Below the pieces are notes generated by a model, which searched no databases, was not told where the DNA came from, and worked only from the letters and a program-made list of their open reading frames with translations. Shown here in pieces: positions 8,988-18,095 of a DNA stretch of 32,044 bases. Origin of the DNA: an uncultured Bacteroidales bacterium (GTDB lineage Bacteria; Bacteroidota; Bacteroidia; Bacteroidales; FEN-979); assembly GCA_903828645.1 (NCBI GenBank), contig CAIKNA010000227.1:1-32044 (forward strand). Direction: 5' to 3'. The stretch's first letter is position 1, and each line of letters starts with the position of its first letter. The translations under genes were made by a program, and so were the position numbers.

Positions 8988-9842
8988 ATGAAAAAGCTTC
9001 TGTTTATAATAATTCCGGGCCTGCTGGGGATCTTTTTCCCAATGAGTAATTTTGCCCAGATACTTGATTCACAGCCACGTGATGGTGTTTATGATAAAAT
9101 TACCCTGTCGAAAGTTGAACCAATTCCCTATCCATACCTCCGTGAGTCTGATATTATCTGGACAAAACGAATCTGGCGGGTGGTTGACCTTCGTGAAAAA
9201 ATGAACCAACCCTTCTATTTTCCCGAACAGCCTCAGAATGGCTGGAGGTCGTTTGCACAAATTTTATGGGATGGGTTAAAGGAAGGAACAATTACCGCAT
9301 ACAACGCAGATATCGATGACCAGTTTGCAAGCCCGTTGACCTTTAAGGAGATCCAGGATAAAGTTGAGCACGTCGACAGCAACCTTGTTCCTGATCCTGA
9401 AAATGAGGACAGGATGATCTACCGTAAGGTAAATTCAACCTTTGCCTCTGCAGATATTAAAAAATTCCTGATCAAGGAAGATTATTATTTCGACAAACAA
9501 CGATCCGTTTTCGAGGTAAGGATACTGGGAATCTGCCCGGTGACCAAAAACATGGTAAAAGATGTGGATATGGGCGACAAGAGGCTTTTTTGGGTCTATT
9601 TCCCCGAATGCCGGCGGTTGTTCGCCCAGAATGAAATGTTTAACCTGAAAAACGGAGTAGCAGGAAGGCTGACATATGATGATGTCTTTATGAAGCGAAT
9701 GTTCTCCAGCTATATTTATAAGGAAGAGAACGTCTATAACCGAACAATCCAGGAATATGCACTTGGTGTTGATGCACTTCTTGAATCGGAAAAGGCAAAA
9801 AACACTTTGTTTGAATTTGAATCAAATCTTTGGGAATATTAG
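8988..9842 (+). CDS. gldN: GldN/PorN, T9SS ring periplasmic protein
   Basis: Periplasmic partner of GldK in the T9SS ring. A signal peptide is visible (MKKLLFIIIPGLLGIFF, cleavage likely after NFA). The mature part contains the family patterns ESDIIWTKRIWRVVDLREKMNQP, ILWDGLKEGTITAYNA and FWVYFPECRRLF. Length is 284 aa, shorter than PorN of Porphyromonas but normal for many Bacteroidota. It is the last gene of the porPKLMN cluster and is followed by a strong intrinsic terminator at 9888-9920. No T9SS cargo with a C-terminal sorting domain is encoded in this window. Confidence 0.93.
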   Translation: MKKLLFIIIPGLLGIFFPMSNFAQILDSQPRDGVYDKITLSKVEPIPYPYLRESDIIWTKRIWRVVDLREKMNQPFYFPEQPQNGWRSFAQILWDGLKEGTITAYNADIDDQFASPLTFKEIQDKVEHVDSNLVPDPENEDRMIYRKVNSTFASADIKKFLIKEDYYFDKQRSVFEVRILGICPVTKNMVKDVDMGDKRLFWVYFPECRRLFAQNEMFNLKNGVAGRLTYDDVFMKRMFSSYIYKEENVYNRTIQEYALGVDALLESEKAKNTLFEFESNLWEY

Positions 9843-9887
9843 GCCGGGTATTAATCCCGCCGATGGATTCAGGATAATTCTTCTCGG

Positions 9888-9920
9888 AGGCTGTCTCATG
9901 GTGTTGAGGCAGCCTTTTTT
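9888..9920 (+). terminator. Intrinsic terminator after gldN
   Basis: An 11-bp stem (arms AGGCTGTCTCA and TGAGGCAGCCT, one T-G wobble) with a 6-base loop is followed by a run of six T. It ends the T9SS operon but lies only 11 bases before the recG start codon. Confidence 0.85.
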
Positions 9921-9931
9921 CGATAAATTCT

Positions 9932-12037
9932 ATGACGACATCATTTCTTGAAACCCCGATTGAGTATCTTAAAGGAGTAGGTCCGTCAAAGGCAGACCTG
10001 CTGAAAAAGGAATTGAATGTCCGCACTTTTGGAGAATTGCTTACATGTTTCCCTTTCCGTTATGTTGACCGCAGTAAATTTTATCTTATTTCCGACATCA
10101 GGGATGATAATTCCTTTATACAGATCAAGGCCAGGGTGATCCATATTCAGACGATTGGCGCCTTGCACCACCAGAGATTGGTCGCCACGGTACGCGACTC
10201 AAGCGGGGAGATTGACCTTGTGTGGTTCCAGGGATTAAAATGGGTGTTGGATATGTTAACCCCCCAGCAGGAATACATCATATTTGGCAAACCTGTTATT
10301 TTTAACGGACGCTGGAACATTCCCCATCCTGAAATGGAAATTCCGACAACTCAACCAGTCCCTTTGAGCGAGATTATCAGGCCGATCTACAATTCCACAG
10401 AGAAGTTGAAGTCCAAAGGATTGGATTATAAGGGGATAGGCAGGCTTGTGAAAACTGTTCTGCTGAATGAGAAGTTTGTCATGCCTGAAAATCTGACACC
10501 CGAAATTATTGAGCGGCTCCGGTTGATTAACCGGCAGGAAGCTTTTGTAAATATCCATTTTCCGCAGAGTCCGGAATTGTTGAAGAAAGCTCAAACCCGG
10601 CTGAAGTTTGAAGAGTTGTTCTACATTCAATTGCGGCTGGCAAAGCAGCGATACGGGAGGTTGCTTAAACACGAAGGACATCAATTCCCCGTGGTGGGCG
10701 AGTATGTCAATCAGTTTTACCATCATCACCTCACTTTTGAACTTACGAAAGCGCAAAAACGCGTGATCAGGGAGATCAGGGCCGATCTGGGATCGGGAAA
10801 CCAGATGAATCGTCTCCTCCAGGGAGATGTCGGAAGCGGAAAGACCCTGGTTGCACTGATGACCATGCTTATTGCCCTTGATAATAAATTCCAGAGTTGC
10901 CTCATGGCCCCTACTGAAATACTCGCCCGGCAGCATTATCATACCATCACTACGATGCTTACCGGCCTGCATGTGGTCGTAAAATTGCTTACAGGTGCAA
11001 CAAAATCGGCCGAAAGGAAGGAGATACAGGAAGGATTGCAAAATGGCACCATCCACCTGCTGATCGGAACACATGCCCTGATTGAGGAAAACGTAAAGTT
11101 TCAACATCTTGGATTTGTTGTAATTGACGAACAACACCGCTTCGGCGTCGCGCAGAGGGCGAAACTTTGGGAGAAAAATGTTATCACACCTCACATTCTG
11201 GTCATGACAGCCACGCCTATCCCTCGTACCCTGGCCATGACCCTTTACGGGGATCTCGACACCTCCGTTATTGATGAAATGCCGCCCGGGAGGAAACCTG
11301 TGGTCACAAAACATATTTATGAACCCGACCGGGGAAAAGTATTCAGGTTCATCCGGGAGAAAATTCTTGAAGGCCGCCAGGTTTACATTGTTTTCCCGCT
11401 GATCCAGGAATCAGAAACCCTTGATTTGAAAAACCTGATCGACGGGTACCAGGGAATCATCAAGGAGTTTCCACTTCCACAATTTTCGGTAAGCATGGTT
11501 CATGGAAAAATGAAACAACAGGAAAAGGAAAGTGAAATGAAACGCTTTCTGGAGCGAAAAACCCAGATCCTTGTAGCAACCACTGTGATCGAAGTCGGTG
11601 TGGATGTTCCAAATGCATCTGTGATGGTTATTGAAAATGCCGAACGGTTTGGCCTTTCCCAGCTTCACCAGTTACGAGGCCGGGTGGGCCGGGGAAGTGA
11701 TCAGTCTTTTTGCATCCTGATGAGCGGTTACGAGCTTTCGGCTGAGGCCAAGAAACGACTCTCAACCATGGTACGCACGACCGATGGTTTTGAAATTGCC
11801 GAAACCGACCTTCAGCTTCGCGGGCCGGGAGACCTCCAGGGAACGCAGCAGAGCGGGATCATGGAATTACGCATCGCTGACATTGTCAAGGATGAAAAAA
11901 TATTGAAATACGCGCGGAATGTAGCTTCAGAGATTATTGGTAAAGACCCCGGGCTGGTAAAAAAAGAAAATGACATTCTGGCACTCCACTTGCTTAACAT
12001 GGACAAAAAGCAACAAAATTGGGGGCTCATCTCATAA
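9932..12037 (+). CDS. recG: ATP-dependent DNA helicase RecG
   Basis: Branched-DNA helicase that remodels stalled replication forks and Holliday junctions. The N-terminal wedge/OB domain is marked by LKGVGPSKADLLKKELNV and GRWNIPHPEME. The helicase core shows Walker A GDVGSGKT (about residues 297-304), the DEQH box (D398) in IDEQHRFGVAQR, MTATPIPRTLAMTLYGDLD, and motif VI QLRGRVGRG. The C-terminal tail LRGPGDLQGTQQSG is characteristic of RecG. Length 701 aa is normal. The start codon follows the gldN terminator so closely that its promoter must lie upstream of, or read through, that hairpin; pheT follows after 48 bp. Confidence 0.97.
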   Translation: MTTSFLETPIEYLKGVGPSKADLLKKELNVRTFGELLTCFPFRYVDRSKFYLISDIRDDNSFIQIKARVIHIQTIGALHHQRLVATVRDSSGEIDLVWFQGLKWVLDMLTPQQEYIIFGKPVIFNGRWNIPHPEMEIPTTQPVPLSEIIRPIYNSTEKLKSKGLDYKGIGRLVKTVLLNEKFVMPENLTPEIIERLRLINRQEAFVNIHFPQSPELLKKAQTRLKFEELFYIQLRLAKQRYGRLLKHEGHQFPVVGEYVNQFYHHHLTFELTKAQKRVIREIRADLGSGNQMNRLLQGDVGSGKTLVALMTMLIALDNKFQSCLMAPTEILARQHYHTITTMLTGLHVVVKLLTGATKSAERKEIQEGLQNGTIHLLIGTHALIEENVKFQHLGFVVIDEQHRFGVAQRAKLWEKNVITPHILVMTATPIPRTLAMTLYGDLDTSVIDEMPPGRKPVVTKHIYEPDRGKVFRFIREKILEGRQVYIVFPLIQESETLDLKNLIDGYQGIIKEFPLPQFSVSMVHGKMKQQEKESEMKRFLERKTQILVATTVIEVGVDVPNASVMVIENAERFGLSQLHQLRGRVGRGSDQSFCILMSGYELSAEAKKRLSTMVRTTDGFEIAETDLQLRGPGDLQGTQQSGIMELRIADIVKDEKILKYARNVASEIIGKDPGLVKKENDILALHLLNMDKKQQNWGLIS

Positions 12038-12056
12038 CGGTTACCGTTTTTATTGC

Positions 12057-12064
12057 TAATTTTG
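12057..12064 (+). promoter_or_regulatory. Candidate -7 element for pheT
   Basis: TAATTTTG matches TAnnTTTG exactly, 21 bases before the pheT ATG. No good TTG -33 box is present at the usual distance; instead a 13-bp palindrome (12036-12048) occupies that position. Confidence 0.4.
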
Positions 12065-12085
12065 TCCTTTTAATCCATAGATCAA

Positions 12086-14560
12086 ATGAAGATTTCCTAC
12101 AATTGGCTCAAGCAATATCATGATCTCGATCTCACACCTGACAAGGTGGCGGAAATGTTAACCGGGTGTGGACTGGAAGTTGAAAGCCAGGAACCTTTTC
12201 AATCGGTTAAAGGAGGATTGAAGGGGGTATTTATCGGTGAAGTCCTTACCTGTGATAAGCATCCAAATTCGGATCATCTCAGCCTGACAACAGTTAATGT
12301 CGGATCGGGTGAACCTTTGAAAATAGTATGCGGGGCAGCCAATGTCGCAAAAGGGCAGAGGGTGGCGGTTGCAACAATCGGTACAACCTTATATTTTCAG
12401 GAAAAGGAAATAACGCTTCAGCGCACCAGGATCAGGGGAGAAATCTCTGAAGGGATGATTTGTGCCGAAGATGAACTCGGACTGGGAACCTCTCACGCTG
12501 GTATCCTGGTTCTGGAACCTGGTGCACCGGTGGGTTTGCCGGCAAGTGAATATTTCAGGATTGAAGATGATGTGGCATTCACGATCGGCCTCACCCCGAA
12601 CCGTGTGGATGCAAGCTCCCACCTGGGAGTTGCACGCGACCTTGTAGCTGTAGCGAACAATTTCGGACGGGAACAGCCTCTTGCTGCCGGGGGCAGCCAA
12701 CTGCTCATCCCGGATGTTTCACAATTCCGTATTGATAATGACAACAAACATATCCAGGTAATCATCGGGGAGCCTGAAGCCTGTCCGCGTTATTCAGGAA
12801 TTACGGTTTCGGGGATTCATGTAACCGGGTCGCCAGACTGGCTGAAAAACCGGCTGTCATGCGTTGGATTGCGCCCGATCAACAACATCGTTGACATTAC
12901 CAATTTCATCCTGATGGAACTCGGGCAACCGCTTCATGCCTTTGACAGCGATCGCATCGCGGGAAACAAGGTTATTATCAGAAAATATCCGAAAGGAACC
13001 AGGTTCGTCACACTGGATCATGTTGAACACGAACTATCGGAAAATGACCTGATGATATGCAATGACGAGGAGCCAATGTGTATTGCAGGCGTTTTTGGCG
13101 GTGTCAAATCGGGAGTGACCGATGAAACCACCAGTGTATTCCTCGAAAGCGCCTATTTTGATCCGCGGCATATTCGTAAAACTTCCAGGTTCCATGGTCT
13201 TCAGACCGATGCCTCTTTCAGGTTTGAACGAGGCACAAATTGCGATATCACGGTTTATGCACTCAAGCGTGCCGCCATGATGATCAAGGAGATTGCAGGA
13301 GGTGAAATTTCATCTGAAATCGTGGATGTTTATCCAACGATTCTGCCGCCGTGTATCGTCGAACTGGCCTGGCAGAACCTGGACCGCCTGGTTGGAAAGG
13401 TCATCAACCGGGAGGTTGTAAAAAAAATACTTACAGACCTTGGAATTGTCATTCTGGAAGAGGTTGGCCCCGAAACCGGTCTCCGGATGGAAATTCCTGC
13501 ATACAAAGTGGATGTTACCCGTGAAGCCGATGTGATCGAGGAGATCCTCAGGGTTTATGGGTACAATAACATTGAAATTCACGATGAAATCAGGGCGTCG
13601 ATCTCTTACACAACAAACCCTGACCCTGAGAAAATTCAGAACCTGGTATCTGATTACCTTGCTGCCAATGGATTCAACGAGATCATGAATAATTCACTAA
13701 CCAGGTCGGCTTATTATACGGGCAATGATGACTTTCCGGTTGACCGGTGTGTGAAAATGCTCAACCCCATCAGCCGCGACCTGGATGTGATGCGGCAGAC
13801 GTTATTGTATGGGGCCATTGAGAGTGTCGTTTATAATCAGAACCGCAAAACTTCAGACCTGAAGATGTTTGAATTCGGCAGGGTTTATGCCACCGGCACC
13901 TTCAATGAGGATCCGCTTAAGGGATATCATGAAGAAAAACACCTGGCCCTGATCATGACCGGCCGGTCCAAATCAGAGAACTGGAACGCTTCCGACCGGC
14001 CTGTTGATTTTTATGACCTGAAGGGATACCTTGAAGGAGTTTGTAAAAAATTGTCTGTCTCACATGACCGGTGGAAAGTTCAGCCATTCAATTCAACCCA
14101 GATATGTGACGGTCTCCGTTATATGATTGATGATAAGAACATTTTTACCATTGGTTCCCTTGCTGGCAGTGTTTTAAAGGCATTCGATTGCAGGCAGCCT
14201 GTTTTCTATGCAGAGGTCAACTGGGACCTCCTGTTTTCATTGATCCCTGAAAAAAATCTGAAATACAAGGGGATTCCGAAATTCCCGGAAGTAAGGCGCG
14301 ACCTTGCATTGCTGGTTGACAAGGAGGTCACTTTTGGCCAGATTGAAAAGCTTGCTTTTCAGACAGAAAAGAAACTACTGAAGGAAATCGGCCTGTTTGA
14401 TGTATATGAGGGTGAAAAAATAGCTTCAGGAAAAAAATCCTACGCACTCAACCTCATTCTTCAGGATGAGGACAAAACCCTTACAGATAAAGAGATCGAA
14501 AAATCCATGGAAAAACTCCTGCGAGCCATGGTGACTAATTTTAATGCACAGCTCAGATAA
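12086..14560 (+). CDS. pheT: Phenylalanine-tRNA ligase beta subunit
   Basis: Large subunit of the (alpha-beta)2 enzyme that charges tRNA-Phe. Domains seen in order: N-terminal coiled start [19 protein letters not shown], the EMAP/tRNA-binding OB domain about residues 40-150 ([22 protein letters not shown]), the B3/B4 editing domain about 210-390 ([22 protein letters not shown]), B5 about 400-480, the catalytic-like core, and a C-terminal ferredoxin-fold anticodon-binding domain ([19 protein letters not shown]). Length 824 aa is as expected. pheS is not adjacent. The sigma-54 activator starts 7 bp after the stop. Confidence 0.97.
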   Translation: MKISYNWLKQYHDLDLTPDKVAEMLTGCGLEVESQEPFQSVKGGLKGVFIGEVLTCDKHPNSDHLSLTTVNVGSGEPLKIVCGAANVAKGQRVAVATIGTTLYFQEKEITLQRTRIRGEISEGMICAEDELGLGTSHAGILVLEPGAPVGLPASEYFRIEDDVAFTIGLTPNRVDASSHLGVARDLVAVANNFGREQPLAAGGSQLLIPDVSQFRIDNDNKHIQVIIGEPEACPRYSGITVSGIHVTGSPDWLKNRLSCVGLRPINNIVDITNFILMELGQPLHAFDSDRIAGNKVIIRKYPKGTRFVTLDHVEHELSENDLMICNDEEPMCIAGVFGGVKSGVTDETTSVFLESAYFDPRHIRKTSRFHGLQTDASFRFERGTNCDITVYALKRAAMMIKEIAGGEISSEIVDVYPTILPPCIVELAWQNLDRLVGKVINREVVKKILTDLGIVILEEVGPETGLRMEIPAYKVDVTREADVIEEILRVYGYNNIEIHDEIRASISYTTNPDPEKIQNLVSDYLAANGFNEIMNNSLTRSAYYTGNDDFPVDRCVKMLNPISRDLDVMRQTLLYGAIESVVYNQNRKTSDLKMFEFGRVYATGTFNEDPLKGYHEEKHLALIMTGRSKSENWNASDRPVDFYDLKGYLEGVCKKLSVSHDRWKVQPFNSTQICDGLRYMIDDKNIFTIGSLAGSVLKAFDCRQPVFYAEVNWDLLFSLIPEKNLKYKGIPKFPEVRRDLALLVDKEVTFGQIEKLAFQTEKKLLKEIGLFDVYEGEKIASGKKSYALNLILQDEDKTLTDKEIEKSMEKLLRAMVTNFNAQLR

Positions 14561-14567
14561 CTTTCAT

Positions 14568-15800
14568 ATGGATATCCAGTCAATCAAACAGCGCTTTGGC
14601 ATCATCGGCAACTCACCTATTCTTGACCGGGCCATCGACATTGCCCGCCAGGTTGCCGCCACTGATATTACAGTGCTGATCAGCGGGGAAAGTGGTACAG
14701 GGAAAGAGTTTTTTCCAAAAATCATCCATCAGATGAGCGCGCGGAAACACGGCCCTTACATTGCAGTCAATTGCGGCGCCATTCCTGAAGGAACAATAGA
14801 TTCCGAACTTTTCGGACATGAGAAAGGTTCATTTACCGGCGCACACGAAGCACGCAAAGGGTACTTTGAGGTTGTCGACGGCGGCACCATTTTCCTGGAT
14901 GAAGTTGCGGAACTTCCGCTGGGAACACAGGTTAGACTGCTGAGAGTACTGGAATCGGGCGAATTCATGAGGGTCGGTTCCTCCAAAGTCTTAAAAACAA
15001 ATGTCAGGGTTGTCGGTGCAACCAATGTCAATATTCCCGATGCCATCTCCAATGGAAAATTCAGGCAGGACCTCTATTACCGTTTGAACACAGTTCCCAT
15101 TCTCGTTCCGCCTTTGCGTGAACGAAAAGAGGATATCTATCTTTTGTTCAGGAAGTTTGCCTCCGATGCTGCAGAAAAGTACCGCATGCCGGCCATCCAG
15201 CTGGATGATGATGCACAGCAGGTTCTCAGAAACTTCAGATGGCCGGGAAACATACGCCAATTAAAAAATCTGACCGAACAGATTTCGATCATCGAAAAAA
15301 ACAGGATGATCGATGGCGCAATCCTGCTAAAATATATGCCGCAGGGACAGTCAAGTGAACTTCCGGTTCTGTATAAAGGGGAGGACTCCTCGAAATTCAA
15401 TGAACGGGAGCTGCTTTACAAAGTTCTTTTCGACATGAAAAAAGACATGAATGACCTGAAGCAACTTGTGATGAACCTGATGCAGCACGATGATGAAATT
15501 GCCAGCGACCTCGGTAAAAATAACCACCTGATTCAACGGCTGTACAAGGATATGGAGGAGGTGAAGGAGCCCGTACCCCAGCCTGTCATCGTACATCGTC
15601 ATGGAAAAAGGTATGAGGAAAGTGAGTCGTTCCAGGAACCCGAAGAAGTAGAAGAATCCCTTTCACTTGAGAAAAAGGAGATCGATTTTATCAGGCGGGC
15701 TCTTACTAAACATGAAGGCAAGCGCAAGGACGCGGCAAATGAACTTGGAATTTCAGAGCGCACCCTGTATCGGAAGATAAAGGAATATGACATCGAATAA
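14568..15800 (+). CDS. Sigma-54-dependent Fis-family activator without sensor domain
   Basis: AAA+ enhancer-binding protein that remodels RNA polymerase carrying sigma-54. The AAA+ domain occupies about residues 1-240: Walker A GESGTGKE, the sigma-54 contact loop as GSFTGA (Ser instead of the more usual Ala), Walker [14 protein letters not shown], and the [11 protein letters not shown] sensor II region. A charged linker with coiled-coil character (about 260-365) leads to a Fis-type helix-turn-helix ([18 protein letters not shown]) at the C-terminus. There is no receiver, GAF or PAS domain. The start is the ATG at 14568; an in-frame ATG at 14544 would overlap pheT. Its neighbours (LptE-like, TPR-like, SecG) form a cluster often found together in Bacteroidales, by recollection. 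Confidence 0.92.
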   Translation: MDIQSIKQRFGIIGNSPILDRAIDIARQVAATDITVLISGESGTGKEFFPKIIHQMSARKHGPYIAVNCGAIPEGTIDSELFGHEKGSFTGAHEARKGYFEVVDGGTIFLDEVAELPLGTQVRLLRVLESGEFMRVGSSKVLKTNVRVVGATNVNIPDAISNGKFRQDLYYRLNTVPILVPPLRERKEDIYLLFRKFASDAAEKYRMPAIQLDDDAQQVLRNFRWPGNIRQLKNLTEQISIIEKNRMIDGAILLKYMPQGQSSELPVLYKGEDSSKFNERELLYKVLFDMKKDMNDLKQLVMNLMQHDDEIASDLGKNNHLIQRLYKDMEEVKEPVPQPVIVHRHGKRYEESESFQEPEEVEESLSLEKKEIDFIRRALTKHEGKRKDAANELGISERTLYRKIKEYDIE

Positions 15801-15807
15801 TATTGCC

Positions 15808-15815
15808 TACCTTTG
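15808..15815 (+). promoter_or_regulatory. Candidate -7 element before the LptE-like gene
   Basis: TACCTTTG matches TAnnTTTG and sits 19 bases before the chosen ATG at 15835. No clear -33 box is seen, so this could be chance; the upstream gene ends only 7 bases earlier. Confidence 0.3.
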
Positions 15816-15834
15816 GCAATCAATTGAAAATGTG

Positions 15835-16377
15835 ATGAAACGACAACTTTACCGGCATCAGGGATTCTCCATGCTGAAATGGATCGCGCCATTGCTGGTT
15901 TTGCTGGGGTCGATCACCACCTCCTGCAGGATGAGTTATTCTTTTACAGGGGCGTCAATTTCTCCAAATGTTAAAACGGTTGCGATTGCTTATGTACCGA
16001 ACAATGCCAGCCTGGTTGTGTCTACTTTGTCAAGAACCTTTACGGATGCACTGAGGAATTATTTTACCTCCCAAACGAACCTGGTCCTGGTGGATCGCAA
16101 TGGAGATCTCAATGTTGATGGCACCATTACGCAATATGTTGTTGTGCCTGTGGCCATTCAGGGCAATGAAACCGCTGCGATGAACCGGCTTACCATTGCT
16201 GTGAGTGTGAAATTCACCAATAAAACTGATCCAAAACAAAATTGGGAAACAAGTTTTTCCCGCTACCAGGATTATTCAAGCTCCTACAATCTTTCTTCCG
16301 TCCAGGATGGTCTCATTAAAGATATTACGGATCAGCTTGTTCAGGATATTTTTAATAAAGCTGTAGTCAACTGGTAA
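15835..16377 (+). CDS. LptE-like LPS-assembly lipoprotein
   Basis: Probable outer-membrane lipoprotein of the Bacteroidota LptE family, the partner of LptD in lipopolysaccharide transport. The N-terminal hydrophobic stretch LKWIAPLLVLLG ends in ITTSC, a loose lipobox. The mature part begins MSYSFTGASISPNVKTVAIAYVPN, the characteristic opening of LptE/LptE-like folds, followed by alternating strands (LTIAVSVKFTN) and a C-terminal helix (DGLIKDITDQLVQDIFNKAVVNW). Length is 180 aa. An ATG at 15871 is an alternative start giving a shorter signal peptide; a longer reading from 15787 overlaps the previous gene. kdsB elsewhere in the window is also an LPS gene. Confidence 0.82.
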   Translation: MKRQLYRHQGFSMLKWIAPLLVLLGSITTSCRMSYSFTGASISPNVKTVAIAYVPNNASLVVSTLSRTFTDALRNYFTSQTNLVLVDRNGDLNVDGTITQYVVVPVAIQGNETAAMNRLTIAVSVKFTNKTDPKQNWETSFSRYQDYSSSYNLSSVQDGLIKDITDQLVQDIFNKAVVNW

Positions 16378-16403
16378 TTCATGTAAAAGATGTTTCAGAA
16401 AGT

Positions 16404-17174
16404 ATGATCAGCCGGCAATTTTCAAATTTGTTAAATGATCCGGGTATGGCAGATGACCAGGGCGTCGCGCTGCTTGAAGACCTGGTTGCCCGTTATCCTT
16501 ACTGCCAGTCTGGACAGTTACTTCTTGCCTATAATTTTTATGTAAAAGACGACCGCCAATACGCAAACCAGCTCAAAAAAGCCGCGGCTTACGCAGGTGA
16601 CCGACGGGTCCTTAAGGAACTTGTTGATCGTTCAAAAAAAGAATGGATTCAACCCGTCCGGCAGGAAGAAATCAGGCAGGAAGAAATCCGGCAGGAGGAG
16701 CGGTTTCTCCACCCCGGACCGGTAATCAGCATCATCGAGACCGCATCACCGGCATATGAGCGGATGACCCAGGAAGAGCTTCTGGAAATCGTGAAGAAAA
16801 GGCTGGGAGAAATCAAGATGGAAAAAATGCGGGAGCATATCTTTGAGGAAACCCTGGAACCTGTTTTCGATATTCCTGATCCGGTGCCTGTCAAAGAAAA
16901 CCCTGTACTTCAGGCGACCAGGGCATCGCTCATTGAAAAATTCATTGAGGATGAGCCCAGGATTTCGAAACCGAAGGCTGTCTTTTTCAGTCCTGTCGAA
17001 AGTGCCATCCGGAGCAACTCCGACGAAGAAGAAATTGTGAGTGAAACCCTTGCTCAATTATATGCACAACAAGGCAATATACCGAAGGCCATTCATATTT
17101 ATGAGAAATTATCCTTGATTAATCAAGAAAAAAGTCGTTACTTTGCAGCCCAAATTGAAAAACTCAGTATGTGA
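16404..17174 (+). CDS. TPR-like conserved protein, function unknown
   Basis: I do not recognise a specific function. The N-terminal 75 residues are helical (LLEDLVARYPYCQSGQLLLAYNFY), resembling a helical repeat. The middle is highly charged and probably disordered, with an RQEEI repeat at codons 86-99. The C-terminus contains one clear TPR-like helix pair, ETLAQLYAQQGNIPKAIHIYEKL, ending near EKSRYFAAQIEKL. There is no signal peptide or transmembrane segment, so a cytoplasmic location is likely. It sits between the LptE-like gene (26 bp gap) and secG (55 bp gap), a position similar proteins hold in other Bacteroidota, suggesting a link to the envelope or secretion, which is inference only. 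Confidence 0.85.
   Translation: MISRQFSNLLNDPGMADDQGVALLEDLVARYPYCQSGQLLLAYNFYVKDDRQYANQLKKAAAYAGDRRVLKELVDRSKKEWIQPVRQEEIRQEEIRQEERFLHPGPVISIIETASPAYERMTQEELLEIVKKRLGEIKMEKMREHIFEETLEPVFDIPDPVPVKENPVLQATRASLIEKFIEDEPRISKPKAVFFSPVESAIRSNSDEEEIVSETLAQLYAQQGNIPKAIHIYEKLSLINQEKSRYFAAQIEKLSM
16659..16700 (+). repeat. 15-bp in-frame tandem repeat encoding RQEEI
   Basis: Units begin at 16659, 16674 and 16689 and are nearly identical (CGGCAGGAAGAAATC with one base changed in the second; the third is partial). The period is a multiple of three, so copy changes keep the frame and only lengthen or shorten a charged linker. Confidence 0.85.
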
Positions 17175-17185
17175 AAGTAAATTTG
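17155..17185 (+). promoter_or_regulatory. Promoter of secG
   Basis: The -7 element TAAATTTG (17178-17185) is a perfect TAnnTTTG match, with a TTG -33 box at 17155-17157 and a 20-bp spacer. Transcription would start near 17192, so the heptamer repeat at 17197-17226 lies in the secG 5' leader. Confidence 0.6.
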
Positions 17186-17196
17186 GGATATTTAAT

Positions 17197-17226
17197 TCGT
17201 AAATCACAAATCGTAAATCGTAAATC
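17197..17226 (+). repeat. Heptamer tandem repeat in the secG leader
   Basis: Four 7-bp units begin at 17197, 17204, 17211 and 17218. Three are TCGTAAA and one is TCACAAA, followed by the start of a fifth (TCAAAA). The tract ends just before the secG ATG at 17230. Confidence 0.9.
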
Positions 17227-17229
17227 AAA

Positions 17230-17565
17230 ATGGGTATTTACATTTTAATCTCCGTTCTCATCCTGATCGTCTGTGTTTTGATGGTGTTGGTTGTGTTAGT
17301 GCAGAATTCAAAAGGTGGTGGACTGGCGTCGAATTTCGCCTCCTCCAATCAATTCATGGGTGTCAGGAAAACGGCCGATTTTCTTGAAAAAACCACATGG
17401 ACACTTGCCCTTACCCTGCTTGTACTGAGCCTCTTTTCTATTTTTGTCATTCCTAAAAGCCAGGGTAAATCGGAAACCACTAAAAGTGAGATCCAAAAGC
17501 AGATAGACGAAAGCAAAACTGCTCCGATCCAGGATTTTCAGGCCCCCCCCGCTCAAAAGAAGTAG
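17230..17565 (+). CDS. secG: Preprotein translocase subunit SecG
   Basis: Small inner-membrane subunit of the SecYEG channel. The first helix (ILISVLILIVCVLMVLVVLVQ, residues about 3-24) is followed by the diagnostic loop QNSKGGGLASNF, the MGVRKTADFLEKTTW segment and a second helix (about 54-75). The C-terminal 35 residues are hydrophilic and rich in Lys, Gln and Pro, a common extension in Bacteroidota. Length 111 aa is normal. It has its own promoter and an unusual heptamer-repeat leader, and is followed by an intrinsic terminator at 17596-17626. Confidence 0.95.
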   Translation: MGIYILISVLILIVCVLMVLVVLVQNSKGGGLASNFASSNQFMGVRKTADFLEKTTWTLALTLLVLSLFSIFVIPKSQGKSETTKSEIQKQIDESKTAPIQDFQAPPAQKK

Positions 17566-17595
17566 CCTGCCCGCTTCCATTTTCCAGTTTATTCG

Positions 17596-17626
17596 TGTCA
17601 GATTGTCAGCACAGTCTGACATTTTT
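17596..17626 (+). terminator. Intrinsic terminator after secG
   Basis: An 11-bp stem (TGTCAGATTGT with ACAGTCTGACA, one T-G wobble) with a CAGC loop is followed by TTTTT. It separates secG from groES. Confidence 0.85.
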
Positions 17627-17763
17627 ATTTGCTGACCGGCGGAAACTGAAAAAATGTCCAGATTTATTCACCTGATTTGGTTTGGCATAAATTGTGACTA
17701 TGTTGCTTTACCTGCATCAAAAGGTAAAAAATTGTATTGTTTAACTTTAAATTATAACGTAAA

Positions 17764-18042
17764 ATGGCAAATGTGAAGATTAAACCGTTGGCTGACCGCG
17801 TCTTGGTTGAAGCTGCCGCGGCTGAAGACAAGACAGCTGGTGGAATTATCATTCCTGATACAGCGAAAGAAAAACCCCAGAAAGGAACTGTTGTTGCAGT
17901 TGGTCCCGGTAAAAAGGACGAACCCATGACCGTTAAAATTGGCGACAATGTGCTCTATGGCAAGTATGCCGGCACCGAGATCACCATTGATGGCGAAAAT
18001 TACCTTATCATGCGCGAATCAGACATCGTAGCGGTAATCTAA
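17764..18042 (+). CDS. groES: Co-chaperonin GroES
   Basis: Heptameric lid of the GroEL folding chamber, in the cytoplasm. The N-terminus [22 protein letters not shown], including the mobile loop around [16 protein letters not shown], and the C-terminal half ([27 protein letters not shown]) are diagnostic. Length 92 aa is typical. groEL begins 53 bp downstream. The upstream 17627-17763 region contains no CIRCE inverted repeat that I can see; the nearest promoter-like string is a one-mismatch TAACTTTA at 17742-17749. Confidence 0.98.
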   Translation: MANVKIKPLADRVLVEAAAAEDKTAGGIIIPDTAKEKPQKGTVVAVGPGKKDEPMTVKIGDNVLYGKYAGTEITIDGENYLIMRESDIVAVI

Positions 18043-18095
18043 TCAACGTAACACAGGTAAGAAATTAAGAACCAATATTATAAAAATTATAGACC

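Noticed and set aside
10256-11314. 352-codon minus-strand open frame opposite recG
   Set aside because: Covers the conserved RecG helicase core on the other strand; its translation resembles no family and is rich in Cys, His and Phe as shadows often are.
17627-17763. CIRCE element or standard promoter before groES
   Set aside because: No 9-bp inverted repeat of the CIRCE type was found, and the best -7 match (TAACTTTA, 17742-17749) has one mismatch and no -33 box.
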